Assembly: GCF_023721415.1 (NCBI RefSeq)
Contig: NZ_JAMQVC010000006.1
Span: forward strand, 1-64,000
Direction of reading: 5' to 3'
Length of the DNA stretch: 64,000 nucleotides
Source of the DNA: Galbibacter mesophilus
GTDB taxonomy: Bacteria > Bacteroidota > Bacteroidia > Flavobacteriales > Flavobacteriaceae
Shown: one piece after another, positions 8,534 through 17,200 of the stretch
Layout: each line of letters opens with the position of its first letter
Position numbering within the stretch: the first letter of the stretch is position 1
The notes under the pieces: model-generated
Told to the model about the DNA's origin: nothing
The model's input: only the letters and a program-made list of their open reading frames with translations
The model's database searches: none
Position numbers and translations under genes: made by a program

Positions 8534-9985
8534 ATGGTAGCTTTAGTTAATGGTAAAACAGTATCATGTTTAATAGTTTTTATTCTTTTGAATATTTACG
8601 GTACATACGGTTTGCAAAAAGATGAATCAATTCCAAATGTGGTTCTTATTTTATGTGATGATTTGGGGTATGGTGACCTTGGTGTGTATGGGAATAAATT
8701 GAATAAAACCCCTGCGATAGATAAGTTGGCTAAGGAAGGTATAATGTTTACAGACTTTTATTCGGCTAGTTCGCTTTGTACTCCCGCACGTGCTGCTTTA
8801 TTAACAGGTACTTATCCATTGAGAAACGGCATGGCCAAAAATTTTAGAGGGGAGTGTGTGATTTTTCCAGTAGATGAAATGGGTTTGCATCCAAATGAAA
8901 TAACCATACCCGAAATGCTAAAACAAAAAGATTATAAAACAGCACTAATAGGAAAGTGGCATTTGGGTGATCAAAAGGAGTTTTTGCCTACGCGTCATGG
9001 ATTTGATTATTTTTACGGATTACCGTATAGTAACGATACGCCGCCTGGTTATAAATATAGAAAGGAAAAAAAATTATACGAACATCCTGAAATTCCACTT
9101 CTTAAAAATGAAGAGGTTATAGAAAGTCCTGTAGTTCAAGAAACATTAACAAAACGATATACTGAGGAATCGGTAAAATTCATAAAAGACAATAGGGATA
9201 AAGCTTTCTTTTTAATGTTATCTCATACCATGCCACATGGACCATTGCACGCAAGCAAAAGATTTCAGGGGAAATCTAAAAATGGACTATTTGGGGATGT
9301 AGTTGAAGAAATTGATTGGTCTACGGGAGAAATAATCCAGACTTTGGAAGATTTAGGATTAAGGGAAAATACCATTGTAATTTTTACTTCAGATAATGGA
9401 GCGCCCAATAAACCCGCGAATCGCTCCAATTTTCCACTTTCAGGTTATAAAGGAACAGTAGCCGAGGGAGGTATGCGTGTCCCAATGATATTTTCTTGGC
9501 CAGGACACTTCCCTAAGGGAAAGAAATGCAATGAGTTGACCACAATGATTGACATATACCCAACCTTGGCTAGTATAACAGGCTGCGATATGCCTAGTTC
9601 AATGGTAATTGACGGTAAGGATATACAATATTTGCTTCATAATCCGGAGAAAGAATTGACTTCATCTCCCTACTTTGCCTATTATCTATTGGATCAACTT
9701 CAGGCAATTAGGGCTGGAAAATGGAAACTGTACCTTCCGTTAAAACAAAAGAAGGATATGTGGAACCGTAATTTTAAAGAAGCACATTTAGAGCTTTATA
9801 ATTTAGAAGAAGATATATCCGAAACAAAAAATGTGGCCTCAGAATACAAGGAAGTCGTAAGTAAACTTTCTGTTTATGCCACTATAGCTAGAAATTGGAT
9901 TGGTGATGAAGGTTATGTAACACCCAATTCTAGACCTGCTGGTTATGTTCCAAACCCACAACCATTAAAAATAATTAGGGATTAG
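8534..9985 (+). CDS. secreted S1-family sulfatase (CTPAR type)
   Basis: This is a second type I sulfatase, 483 aa, with a hydrophobic signal segment at residues about 9-26. VVLILCDDLGYGDLG gives the metal-binding Asp residues, and C82-T-P-A-R86 is the standard formylglycine site (CxPxR). ALIGKWHLG and FTSDNGAP are further family motifs. It resembles the arylsulfatase A-like group more than the first sulfatase does, so the two probably remove sulfate from different positions or sugars. No formylglycine-generating enzyme is encoded nearby. It is the last gene of the first block; operator copy 2 follows at 10037. Confidence 0.91.
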   Translation: MVALVNGKTVSCLIVFILLNIYGTYGLQKDESIPNVVLILCDDLGYGDLGVYGNKLNKTPAIDKLAKEGIMFTDFYSASSLCTPARAALLTGTYPLRNGMAKNFRGECVIFPVDEMGLHPNEITIPEMLKQKDYKTALIGKWHLGDQKEFLPTRHGFDYFYGLPYSNDTPPGYKYRKEKKLYEHPEIPLLKNEEVIESPVVQETLTKRYTEESVKFIKDNRDKAFFLMLSHTMPHGPLHASKRFQGKSKNGLFGDVVEEIDWSTGEIIQTLEDLGLRENTIVIFTSDNGAPNKPANRSNFPLSGYKGTVAEGGMRVPMIFSWPGHFPKGKKCNELTTMIDIYPTLASITGCDMPSSMVIDGKDIQYLLHNPEKELTSSPYFAYYLLDQLQAIRAGKWKLYLPLKQKKDMWNRNFKEAHLELYNLEEDISETKNVASEYKEVVSKLSVYATIARNWIGDEGYVTPNSRPAGYVPNPQPLKIIRD

Positions 9986-10036
9986 AAAAAGAAGGCATTA
10001 TCAAACAAACATGACTTGAACAATGAGAAAAAATTT

Positions 10037-10052
10037 TATTACACGTGTAATA
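10037..10052. promoter_or_regulatory. LacI-family operator, copy 2
   Basis: An identical copy of TATTACACGTGTAATA lies 42 bp ahead of the CoA-transferase gene and 51 bp after the second sulfatase. A -7-like TATTTTAG at 10058-10065 is just downstream, so a repressor bound here would cover the promoter. This marks the start of a separate transcription unit. Confidence 0.78.
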
Positions 10053-10094
10053 GTATGTATTTTAGCAGAAGATTAAAAAATAAGAAGAGAAACT

Positions 10095-11639
10095 ATGTTT
10101 AAGATAGTCGATGCAAAAACTGCAGCGGAAAAGATAAATGACGGTGATACGCTTGCTATAGGTGGTGCTGGAGCAGGTCATGCCGTTCCAGACACATTAT
10201 TAAGAGCTTTAGGCGAACGGTTTAAAACAACAGGTCATCCTAAAAAAATCACGAGTGTGCACCCTTGCGGTGTTGGCGATAACGATCAAAGAGGACTTAA
10301 CCATATTGCTTTAGAAGGACTTATTGATACTGATTTTGGGGGTTTTTGGGGAAACGCGCCTAAGATGGTTCAACTTGCCAGAGAAAATAAAATTAAAGGC
10401 TATAATTTCCCACAAGGGATTTTGAGCCATTTAATGAGGGCTTCAGCATCTAAAAAACCTGGGGTAATTAGTAAAGTTGGGTTGAATACATTCGTAGATC
10501 CGCGTATTGAAGGAGGAAAAATAAATCAGGTTACAAAAAAAGATCACGTCCAAGTGATGGCGATTGATGACGAGGAATATTTGTTTTATAAATCCTTTAA
10601 AATAGATGTTGCTTTTATTCGTGGAACTTCCATAGATAGCGAAGGAAATATTACCATGGAAGAAGAAGTAGGTTCTTTTGCCATGTTTTCCATTGCACAG
10701 GCAGCCAAAACCAACGGAGGGATTGTGATTGCACAAGTTAAAAATGTTGTTGATGGCAATTGTGATCCCGGACGCGTTAAAATTCCCGGTTTTCTTGTGG
10801 ATTATGTGGTAGTTGAACCAAACCAAGAAATGACCTTTCTCTCTAAATTTGATCCTGCATTGGTGAAACGGGATGCGCCGTACACTCCCGAAGAATTACC
10901 GTTGGAAGGTCCTAAAAGAATTATTATGAGACGGGCCGCCTTAGAACTAAAAAAGGGAGCTTTCGTAAATTTAGGCTACGGAATGTCGGACGGGGTTCCT
11001 ATTATTGCACAACAAGAGAATATCTTGGATGAATTAACTTTTATGATTGAACAAGGTGCCAGTGCCGGGATTCCTACTACCGGATTGAATTTTGGTGCGA
11101 TGTACAATCCTTCTTCTATTGTTGATGATGGTTACCAATTTGATTTCTTTCAAGGTGGCGGACTCGATATTGCTTATCTGGGTTTTGCACAGATTGATAA
11201 GAATGGAAATGTAAACTCCAGTCGCTTTGGAAATGTTTTAACTGGTTGCGGCGGATTTATAGATATTTCGCAGAATGCTAAAAAAGTTGTTTTTACAGGA
11301 ACTTTTGCTGTAAAATCTACCCAAAATATATCTGAAAAGGGTGTAGAGATCACTCATCCAGGGAAATTTAAAAAGTTTGTTGATGCTGTGGAGCAGATTA
11401 CTTTTTCTGGGAGATTTGCCATGGAAAAAGGGCAAGAGGTCTTTTACGTTACCGAAAGAGCTGTTTTTAAATTAACAAAAGGAGGGCTGGAACTTATCGA
11501 ATTGGCTCCATTGGTAGATTTACAAAAGGATGTGCTGGATATGATGGATTTTGAACCCTTGATATCAAAAGAGCTGAAATCAATTGATTCCCGAATTTAC
11601 AAGAATGAATATTTAAATCTTAAAGAAACCTTTTCCTAA
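10095..11639 (+). CDS. class I acyl-CoA:carboxylate CoA-transferase
   Basis: The enzyme moves CoA between an acyl-CoA and a free carboxylate in the cytosol. The 514-aa protein spans both fused halves of class I CoA-transferases (propionate/acetate or YdiF/Pct type). GDTLAIGGAGAGH is near the N terminus, and the catalytic Glu is most likely E319 in TFMIEQGASAGIP, the counterpart of the family ExGxxGGxP. GGFIDISQNAKKVVFTGTF is also typical. It is followed 2 bp later by an enoyl-CoA hydratase gene, so the product acyl-CoA is probably hydrated or dehydrated next. The acid substrate is unknown; acetate, propionate, acrylate or a sugar-derived acid are all possible. Confidence 0.87.
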   Translation: MFKIVDAKTAAEKINDGDTLAIGGAGAGHAVPDTLLRALGERFKTTGHPKKITSVHPCGVGDNDQRGLNHIALEGLIDTDFGGFWGNAPKMVQLARENKIKGYNFPQGILSHLMRASASKKPGVISKVGLNTFVDPRIEGGKINQVTKKDHVQVMAIDDEEYLFYKSFKIDVAFIRGTSIDSEGNITMEEEVGSFAMFSIAQAAKTNGGIVIAQVKNVVDGNCDPGRVKIPGFLVDYVVVEPNQEMTFLSKFDPALVKRDAPYTPEELPLEGPKRIIMRRAALELKKGAFVNLGYGMSDGVPIIAQQENILDELTFMIEQGASAGIPTTGLNFGAMYNPSSIVDDGYQFDFFQGGGLDIAYLGFAQIDKNGNVNSSRFGNVLTGCGGFIDISQNAKKVVFTGTFAVKSTQNISEKGVEITHPGKFKKFVDAVEQITFSGRFAMEKGQEVFYVTERAVFKLTKGGLELIELAPLVDLQKDVLDMMDFEPLISKELKSIDSRIYKNEYLNLKETFS

Positions 11640-11641
11640 TT

Positions 11642-12358
11642 ATGGCTGAGATGATTCAAACAGATCTTAACGATGGTGTGTTTACCATAGTTTTAAATAA
11701 TCCTTCAAAAATGAACTGTATCGGGTTCGAGATGCTGTACGCTTTACAAGCGGCTCTCAACACTGCGGAAGAGGATGAAAATATTCAAGTAGTTGTATTA
11801 CGGGGAGCAGGCGAAAAAGCTTTTTCGTCAGGAGCGAACACTAAGGAGTTTGGCGCATTAACTGGTAAGGATGTTGAAAAATGGATACGACTCGGAAATG
11901 ATATCTTTAATCAGCTTGAAAACTTATCAAAGCCCACCGTAGCCTTTCTTAATGGATACGTTATGGGTGGCGGCTTTGAAATGGCCTTGGCATGCGATTT
12001 TAGATTGGCAAATACTTCTGTGGTTATTTCCAATCCAGAGGTTGGCAATGGTTGGCTTCCAGGTTGGGGCGGGATGGCTCGGTTACTGCGTTTGGTTGGA
12101 GAAGCGCACGCAAAACAAATTGTATTGTTAAGCGAGAAACTCGACTCAACAGAGGCTTTTCGGATGGGATTAATAACTGAAGTTTTTGAAACAGAAAATG
12201 CTGAAAAAGAACTTTTAAATTTTACGGCAAAACTGAAAAACATTCAGCCTAAAATATATTCCGTAGCCAAAAGGACCCTAATGGATTCCGGGCGTACTAC
12301 CTACGGTTCAGACGTCGATTTTGATGTGTTGGCTGTTCAACTGGCTCAAAATAAATAA
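11642..12358 (+). CDS. enoyl-CoA hydratase/isomerase family protein
   Basis: This 238-aa crotonase-fold enzyme has both glutamates of classical hydratases: E113 in GGGFEMALACDF and E133 in SNPEVG. GAGEKAFSSGAN forms the oxyanion-hole segment. Reversible hydration of a short 2-enoyl-CoA is therefore likely. The gene starts 2 bp after the CoA-transferase stop, so the pair is almost surely co-translated. This makes an activation-plus-hydration step for a carboxylic acid, which is unusual inside a polysaccharide cluster. Confidence 0.85.
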   Translation: MAEMIQTDLNDGVFTIVLNNPSKMNCIGFEMLYALQAALNTAEEDENIQVVVLRGAGEKAFSSGANTKEFGALTGKDVEKWIRLGNDIFNQLENLSKPTVAFLNGYVMGGGFEMALACDFRLANTSVVISNPEVGNGWLPGWGGMARLLRLVGEAHAKQIVLLSEKLDSTEAFRMGLITEVFETENAEKELLNFTAKLKNIQPKIYSVAKRTLMDSGRTTYGSDVDFDVLAVQLAQNK

Positions 12359-12373
12359 AACAAAAAGTACACA

Positions 12374-13723
12374 ATGAAGATCAATACAACGATAAAATTT
12401 ACAGACTTTTCAAACGACCTTAATGATTTTTGGAAGCTAGTAACCAAAAAGGTGTGGGCGTTGCATAAAAATTATGATGAAAGCCAAGGCAGTCCGGTTT
12501 TCACTGTTGAAGGAAAATACACTACCCGTGGTTGGACGGAATGGACACAGGGGTTTCAGTTCGGAATTCCTTTGCTGGCTTTTGATGCCACAGGTGATAA
12601 AGAATTGCTTGCACTAGGAAAACAAGGTACGATGAATAAAATGACGCATCATTTAAGTCATTTTGGCGTTCACGATCATGGTTTTAATAATGTAAGTACC
12701 TACGGAAACCTTCTGCGACTTGCCAATGAAGAGCGATACAAAGGGAGTGATTTTGAGAAAGACTATTATAAATTAGCATTAAAAATGTCTGGTTCTGTAC
12801 AGGCCAAACGTTGGACAGAAATACCGGATGGGGGGTATTTATATTCTTTTAACGGTCCGCATTCCCTCTTTATAGATACAGTTCGTACTTGCAGGATATT
12901 GTTGGCAGCACATAAATTGGAACACCGAATGTTGGAAGAGCACGATGAAGAGATTGATTTACTTCAAAGAGCCATTACCCACGGACTAACTACCGCAAAA
13001 TATGCGGTTTTCTATGGCGAAGGGAGAGATAGTTATGACGAGTGGGGGCGTGTAGCTCATGAATCTATTTTCAATCTAAACGATGGTGCATATCGTTGTC
13101 CGAATTCCCAACAAGGATTTTCTGGTTTCACTACATGGACCCGCGGACTTGCATGGGCAATGGTTGGATTTCCCGAATTTATTGAATACTTGGATTTCGT
13201 GGGAGGGTATGAAAAGGAACGAGAAATATTCTTGAAGGCGGCCCGAGCAAGTTGTGACTTTTTTATAGACAATACTTCTTCAGATGGAATTCCTTATTGG
13301 GATGCAGGCGCGCCCAATCTTCATAAATTAGGAAATTATCAAGAAAAAGAAGCCGATCCCTATAACGATTACGAGCCGGTGGATAGTTCTGCAGCGGCTA
13401 TTGGTGCACAAGGGCTTTTGCGTTTAGGGCAAATTTTAAAAGAAGAAGACCCGTCAGCAGCAAAAAAATATCAGCAGGCAGGTTTAACAACTTTACAAAC
13501 TTTGTTAAAAGATGTATATTTAGCAAAGAATGAAGGGCATCAAGGGATATTAAAACATTCAGTTTATCACCATCCAAATGGATGGGATCATATACCTGAA
13601 GGGCGAAAAGTGCCCGCTGACGAATCGAGTATGTGGGGCGATTATCACATGGTAGAACTTTGCTTGTATGCCCAGCGATTGTCGGAAGGCAAAAATTATC
13701 GCTTTTTCGATGGAATAGTTTAA
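12374..13723 (+). CDS. GH88-like unsaturated uronyl hydrolase, cytosolic
   Basis: GH88 enzymes hydrate the 4,5-unsaturated uronic acid that polysaccharide lyases leave on oligosaccharides. The 449-aa protein has HDHGF with D101 and SLFIDTVRTCRILLAA with D168, matching the two catalytic Asp positions of unsaturated glucuronyl hydrolases. FTTWTRGLAWAMVGF, DGIPYWDAG and DSSAAAIGAQGLL follow in family order, and SSMWGDYHMVEL closes it. There is no signal peptide, so it acts on imported oligosaccharides in the cytosol. No lyase is present in the window. Divergence from the classical family is noticeable, so the exact uronide is open. It lies 15 bp after the hydratase gene. Confidence 0.78.
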   Translation: MKINTTIKFTDFSNDLNDFWKLVTKKVWALHKNYDESQGSPVFTVEGKYTTRGWTEWTQGFQFGIPLLAFDATGDKELLALGKQGTMNKMTHHLSHFGVHDHGFNNVSTYGNLLRLANEERYKGSDFEKDYYKLALKMSGSVQAKRWTEIPDGGYLYSFNGPHSLFIDTVRTCRILLAAHKLEHRMLEEHDEEIDLLQRAITHGLTTAKYAVFYGEGRDSYDEWGRVAHESIFNLNDGAYRCPNSQQGFSGFTTWTRGLAWAMVGFPEFIEYLDFVGGYEKEREIFLKAARASCDFFIDNTSSDGIPYWDAGAPNLHKLGNYQEKEADPYNDYEPVDSSAAAIGAQGLLRLGQILKEEDPSAAKKYQQAGLTTLQTLLKDVYLAKNEGHQGILKHSVYHHPNGWDHIPEGRKVPADESSMWGDYHMVELCLYAQRLSEGKNYRFFDGIV

Positions 13724-13753
13724 ACAAGTTAAATTAAGGGAGTAGTTTATTAA

Positions 13754-14746
13754 ATGGCCAAAATTAGTCAAAAAGATATAGCAGAGGCGTTACAAATTTC
13801 AAGAGTAACGGTAACCAAGGCTTTGCAAGAACATCCAGACATTGCTTTAAAAACGCGGGAAGCCGTGAAGAAGAAAGCGGCAGAGATGGGCTATTATCCT
13901 AATTTTATCGGGCGTAACCTTTCCCAAGGACAAACATTTACTATTGGCATAATTTTGCCTAAAATAGCGCATTCCTTTTTTGCCCAAGCAGTGGAAAATT
14001 TTTACGAACATGCACATTCTAAAGGGTATAACATTATCCCGATGATTTCTTTTGAAGATCCAAAAAAGGAGAAGAAGAATATTGAGACCTTGCTTTCCAT
14101 GCGTGTGGATGGAATTGTAATAGACGTATCCGGAAAAAGCGTGGATGATGATAATTATGAGCTTATAAAAAGGTCTGGGGCGAAATTTATTTTTTTCGAC
14201 AGGGCTCCCGTAAATTCCAAAGAAAGTGCCGTATTGCTCAACGATAGGGAGTTGAGTTTCGAAATCACCCAGTTACTTCTAGACAAAGGATACAAAAAAA
14301 TATGCCATTTTACGGGTCCGGAAGGAATTAGTATTTCTACGGAAAGGAAAAAAGGATATGAAAATGCTATGGCTGAAGCCGGATTGAAGACCCATTTGAG
14401 AAGCACAAACATGGGAACCAATGATGGCTATAAAATACTTAAAGAGATGGCAACTGAAAATGAATTGCCAGAAGCTGTCTTTGCAATCAACGATTCTGTG
14501 GCGCATGGAATATACAAAGCGGCAGAAGAGTTACATTTAAAAATACCGGATGATATAGCTGTTGTTGGCTTTGGAGATATAGACACTTCAAAATTATTAA
14601 ATCCACCGCTTACAACTGTAAAGGTTCCTTTAAATGATATGACAGCATTTGCCATTGACGAATTGATAGACATGATACAAAAAGATACTTCACCAAAACG
14701 CAAAACAATTTTTAGCGGAGCCATAATACGAAGAGGTTCCATATAA
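13754..14746 (+). CDS. LacI-family transcriptional regulator
   Basis: This 330-aa regulator has an N-terminal LacI helix-turn-helix (ISQKDIAEALQISRVTVTKALQ, residues about 4-24) and hinge (YYPNFIGRNLSQGQ). A periplasmic-binding-protein-type sensor domain follows (FTIGIILPKIAHSFF, VDGIVIDVSG, PDDIAVVGFGDIDTS). It most likely binds the CACGTG-centred palindromes at 649, 10037 and 14762 and is released by a sugar or sugar acid from the pathway. It sits within the cluster and downstream of copy 2, so it should control its own operon. Confidence 0.9.
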   Translation: MAKISQKDIAEALQISRVTVTKALQEHPDIALKTREAVKKKAAEMGYYPNFIGRNLSQGQTFTIGIILPKIAHSFFAQAVENFYEHAHSKGYNIIPMISFEDPKKEKKNIETLLSMRVDGIVIDVSGKSVDDDNYELIKRSGAKFIFFDRAPVNSKESAVLLNDRELSFEITQLLLDKGYKKICHFTGPEGISISTERKKGYENAMAEAGLKTHLRSTNMGTNDGYKILKEMATENELPEAVFAINDSVAHGIYKAAEELHLKIPDDIAVVGFGDIDTSKLLNPPLTTVKVPLNDMTAFAIDELIDMIQKDTSPKRKTIFSGAIIRRGSI

Positions 14747-14761
14747 TTTTTTTAACCAACT

Positions 14762-14777
14762 TAGAACACGTGTAATA
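14762..14777. promoter_or_regulatory. LacI-family operator, copy 3 (imperfect)
   Basis: TAGAACACGTGTAATA matches the 16-bp palindrome in 14 of 16 positions; both mismatches are in the left half. It ends on the first base of the ATG of the permease gene, so bound repressor would block either initiation or early elongation. It indicates that permease, aldehyde dehydrogenase and Nramp-like gene respond to the same signal. Confidence 0.65.
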
Positions 14778-15673
14778 TGAATTCAACCGGAATAATTTAT
14801 GCTTTAATAACGGTGTTAGCTTGGGGAACTTGGCTGGCGCCATCGCAAAAAGTACCTCTTAAAAGTCAGCATACCAGAACATTTTATGTCACCCTGGCCG
14901 CTATGGCGTTATCAATTATTGCGAGCTTTTTTGTGGGAGTGGAAGGTTTGAATGCCACAACATTTATATTTCCCTTTGTTGGAGGTTTAATTTGGGCAAT
15001 TAGTGGTTGGAGTGCTTTTATAGGAGCAAGCCGATTGGGGATGGCAAAGGCTTTTGGTATCTGGGCTCCTATGAACATTGTGGTTTCCATCTTTTGGGGT
15101 GTAATACTCTTTGGAGAATTTTTAGATGCGAGCAGTAGAACGTTGGGAATAGCCGCATTAGGATTTCTAATAATCATTGTTGGTATTCTCTTGATTGTCT
15201 TTTCGGATGGAACCGGAGGAAAGAAAACCGATTTAAAAGGACTTTTGGGAGCTATGGGAGCTGGCGTTGGTTTTGCTACCTATTTTATACCCATTCAATT
15301 AGGTACAGCAAATCATCCCGAGTTTACGATGTGGATAGGAACGCTTCCATTGTCAATAGGAATGTTTACGGGAAGTCTTCTATTATTATTCTTTACCAAA
15401 GCGCCTGCTAAACTAGAAAAAAATAACCGTTATTTTTTGTTAATGACCTCTGGTTTGCTGTGGGCAATTGGAAATTATGGAGCGCTGGCAATGATGGAAC
15501 AAATAGGTACGGGAAGGGGCTTCACGATTGCGCAACTTTGTGTAGTGGTCAATGCGCTGGTTGGCGTGTTTTTATTTAAAGAACCTTCCCCAAAATCAAA
15601 AGCAGGAAAGCTAGTGCTAGTTGGGGTTGTTTTGGCAACCATTGGAGGTATTATTTTAGGAAATGTAAATTAA
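14777..15673 (+). CDS. GRP-family sugar permease
   Basis: This 298-aa membrane protein has about ten hydrophobic segments in the inner membrane. It has the opening LITVLAWGTWLAPSQK and the WAPMNIVVSIFWGVILFGEF segment of the GRP (glucose/ribose porter) family, related to RhaT in the drug/metabolite transporter superfamily. It likely imports a monosaccharide or small glycan product. It is the first gene after operator copy 3 and 17 bp ahead of the aldehyde dehydrogenase. Confidence 0.82.
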   Translation: MNSTGIIYALITVLAWGTWLAPSQKVPLKSQHTRTFYVTLAAMALSIIASFFVGVEGLNATTFIFPFVGGLIWAISGWSAFIGASRLGMAKAFGIWAPMNIVVSIFWGVILFGEFLDASSRTLGIAALGFLIIIVGILLIVFSDGTGGKKTDLKGLLGAMGAGVGFATYFIPIQLGTANHPEFTMWIGTLPLSIGMFTGSLLLLFFTKAPAKLEKNNRYFLLMTSGLLWAIGNYGALAMMEQIGTGRGFTIAQLCVVVNALVGVFLFKEPSPKSKAGKLVLVGVVLATIGGIILGNVN

Positions 15674-15690
15674 AAAAATATAAAATAGAC

Positions 15691-17184
15691 ATGAATAAAG
15701 AACACTTTTCAGTACCAAACAAACCATTTTCATATAAATTATTTATCGATGGGGAATGGGTACACGCAAAAAAAGGAAAAACTTTTTCAAGGGAAAGTCC
15801 TGCGCACAATACCACAGTAGGGATTTATGAAATGGCCGATGCAGAAGATACGGAGTTGGCTATTGAAGCTGCCCATAAAGCATTGGAAGAAGGTCCTTGG
15901 TCTAAAATGTCTGGAGCCGAACGTTCCAAAATCCTCATTAAAGTTGCTGATTTAATCAGAGAAAATGCAAAAGAACTGGCTTTAATCGAAACACTGGAAA
16001 GCGGGAAGCCTATTACCCAAGCCAATGATGAAATGGAATGGGCTGCAGGTAATTGGGATTATGCCGCAACCTTGGGAAGGCATACCAAAGGGGAGTCCTA
16101 CAATTCGCTGGGCGAAGATATGTTAGCAATGACCGTGCGGGAACCTATCGGAGTGGTAAGTATGATTACTCCATGGAATTTTCCATTGCTCATTGTGAGT
16201 CAGAAATTACCGTTAGCGCTAGCGGTTGGCTGTACAGCAGTTATCAAACCGAGTGAATTCACACCGGGAACCACCTTAAAATTGGGTGAATTGCTCACTA
16301 AAGCTGGTGTTCCTTCTGGGGTGGTGAATATTATTTCTGGATATGGAGACCCAGTAGGCGTTACCATGACCAATCACCCTAAAGTGAGCATGGTTTCTTT
16401 CACCGGTTCTACCAAAGTAGGAAAGCTTATAGCTGCAAGTGCTGGTGAAAAACTTAAAAAGGTTGGATTGGAACTTGGTGGAAAGAACCCGCAGATCATT
16501 TTTCCTGATGTGAATCTTGAAGAAGTAGTAGATGCCGTGGTATTTGGTGTTTATTTTAATATGGGGGAATGTTGCAATAGCGGAAGTAGAATTCTCGTAC
16601 ACGATGATATTGCCGATGAATTGATTCAAAAGGTAAAAGAAAAGTCACAACAAGTGCAAACGGGCGACCCACTAGACCCAGAAGTGAAAGTCGGACCTAT
16701 TATTCATTCAGAACAGAAAGATAAAATCTGTAGTTATATGGATTTAGCTACTTCGGAAGGTGCCGAGCTGGTGCTAGGAGGGAATTCGGATGAAAATGAA
16801 GCGTATGTTTATCCAACCATTTATGACAAAGTAACACCGAATATGACCATTGCAAAGGAAGAGGTATTTGGTCCCGTACTTTCCATAATTCGTTTTAGCA
16901 CTTTGGAAGAAGCCATTGCCATTGCAAACGATACGCTGTACGGTTTGTCTGCCAGTATTTGGACAAAAGATATCGACAGGGCGATGGTATTTTCGCGAAA
17001 GGTAAAAGCTGGAACGGTTTGGGTTAATACGTTTATGAGTGGCTATGCTGAACTTCCCTTCGGTGGATATAAAGAAAGCGGTCTAGGTCGGGAAATGGGT
17101 GCATATGCCATTGATGAATTTACTGAATTAAAAACTATTCAGGTGCATATAGGTGAAAAAACAAACTGGTGGCTAAATAAATAG
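15691..17184 (+). CDS. NAD(P)-dependent aldehyde dehydrogenase
   Basis: Aldehyde dehydrogenases oxidise an aldehyde to the acid in the cytosol. The 497-aa protein has MITPWNFPLLI (Asn of the oxyanion hole), FTGSTKVGK for cofactor binding, the general base E261 in LELGGKNPQ and the catalytic C295 in GECCNSGSR. EEVFGPVLS and PFGGYKESGLG follow. All key residues are present. The context suggests a sugar-derived aldehyde such as lactaldehyde (from deoxysugars) or a semialdehyde from uronate breakdown; its acid product could feed the CoA-transferase. The substrate is inferred only. Confidence 0.88.
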   Translation: MNKEHFSVPNKPFSYKLFIDGEWVHAKKGKTFSRESPAHNTTVGIYEMADAEDTELAIEAAHKALEEGPWSKMSGAERSKILIKVADLIRENAKELALIETLESGKPITQANDEMEWAAGNWDYAATLGRHTKGESYNSLGEDMLAMTVREPIGVVSMITPWNFPLLIVSQKLPLALAVGCTAVIKPSEFTPGTTLKLGELLTKAGVPSGVVNIISGYGDPVGVTMTNHPKVSMVSFTGSTKVGKLIAASAGEKLKKVGLELGGKNPQIIFPDVNLEEVVDAVVFGVYFNMGECCNSGSRILVHDDIADELIQKVKEKSQQVQTGDPLDPEVKVGPIIHSEQKDKICSYMDLATSEGAELVLGGNSDENEAYVYPTIYDKVTPNMTIAKEEVFGPVLSIIRFSTLEEAIAIANDTLYGLSASIWTKDIDRAMVFSRKVKAGTVWVNTFMSGYAELPFGGYKESGLGREMGAYAIDEFTELKTIQVHIGEKTNWWLNK

Positions 17185-17200
17185 TAATTAATAGCAATTT

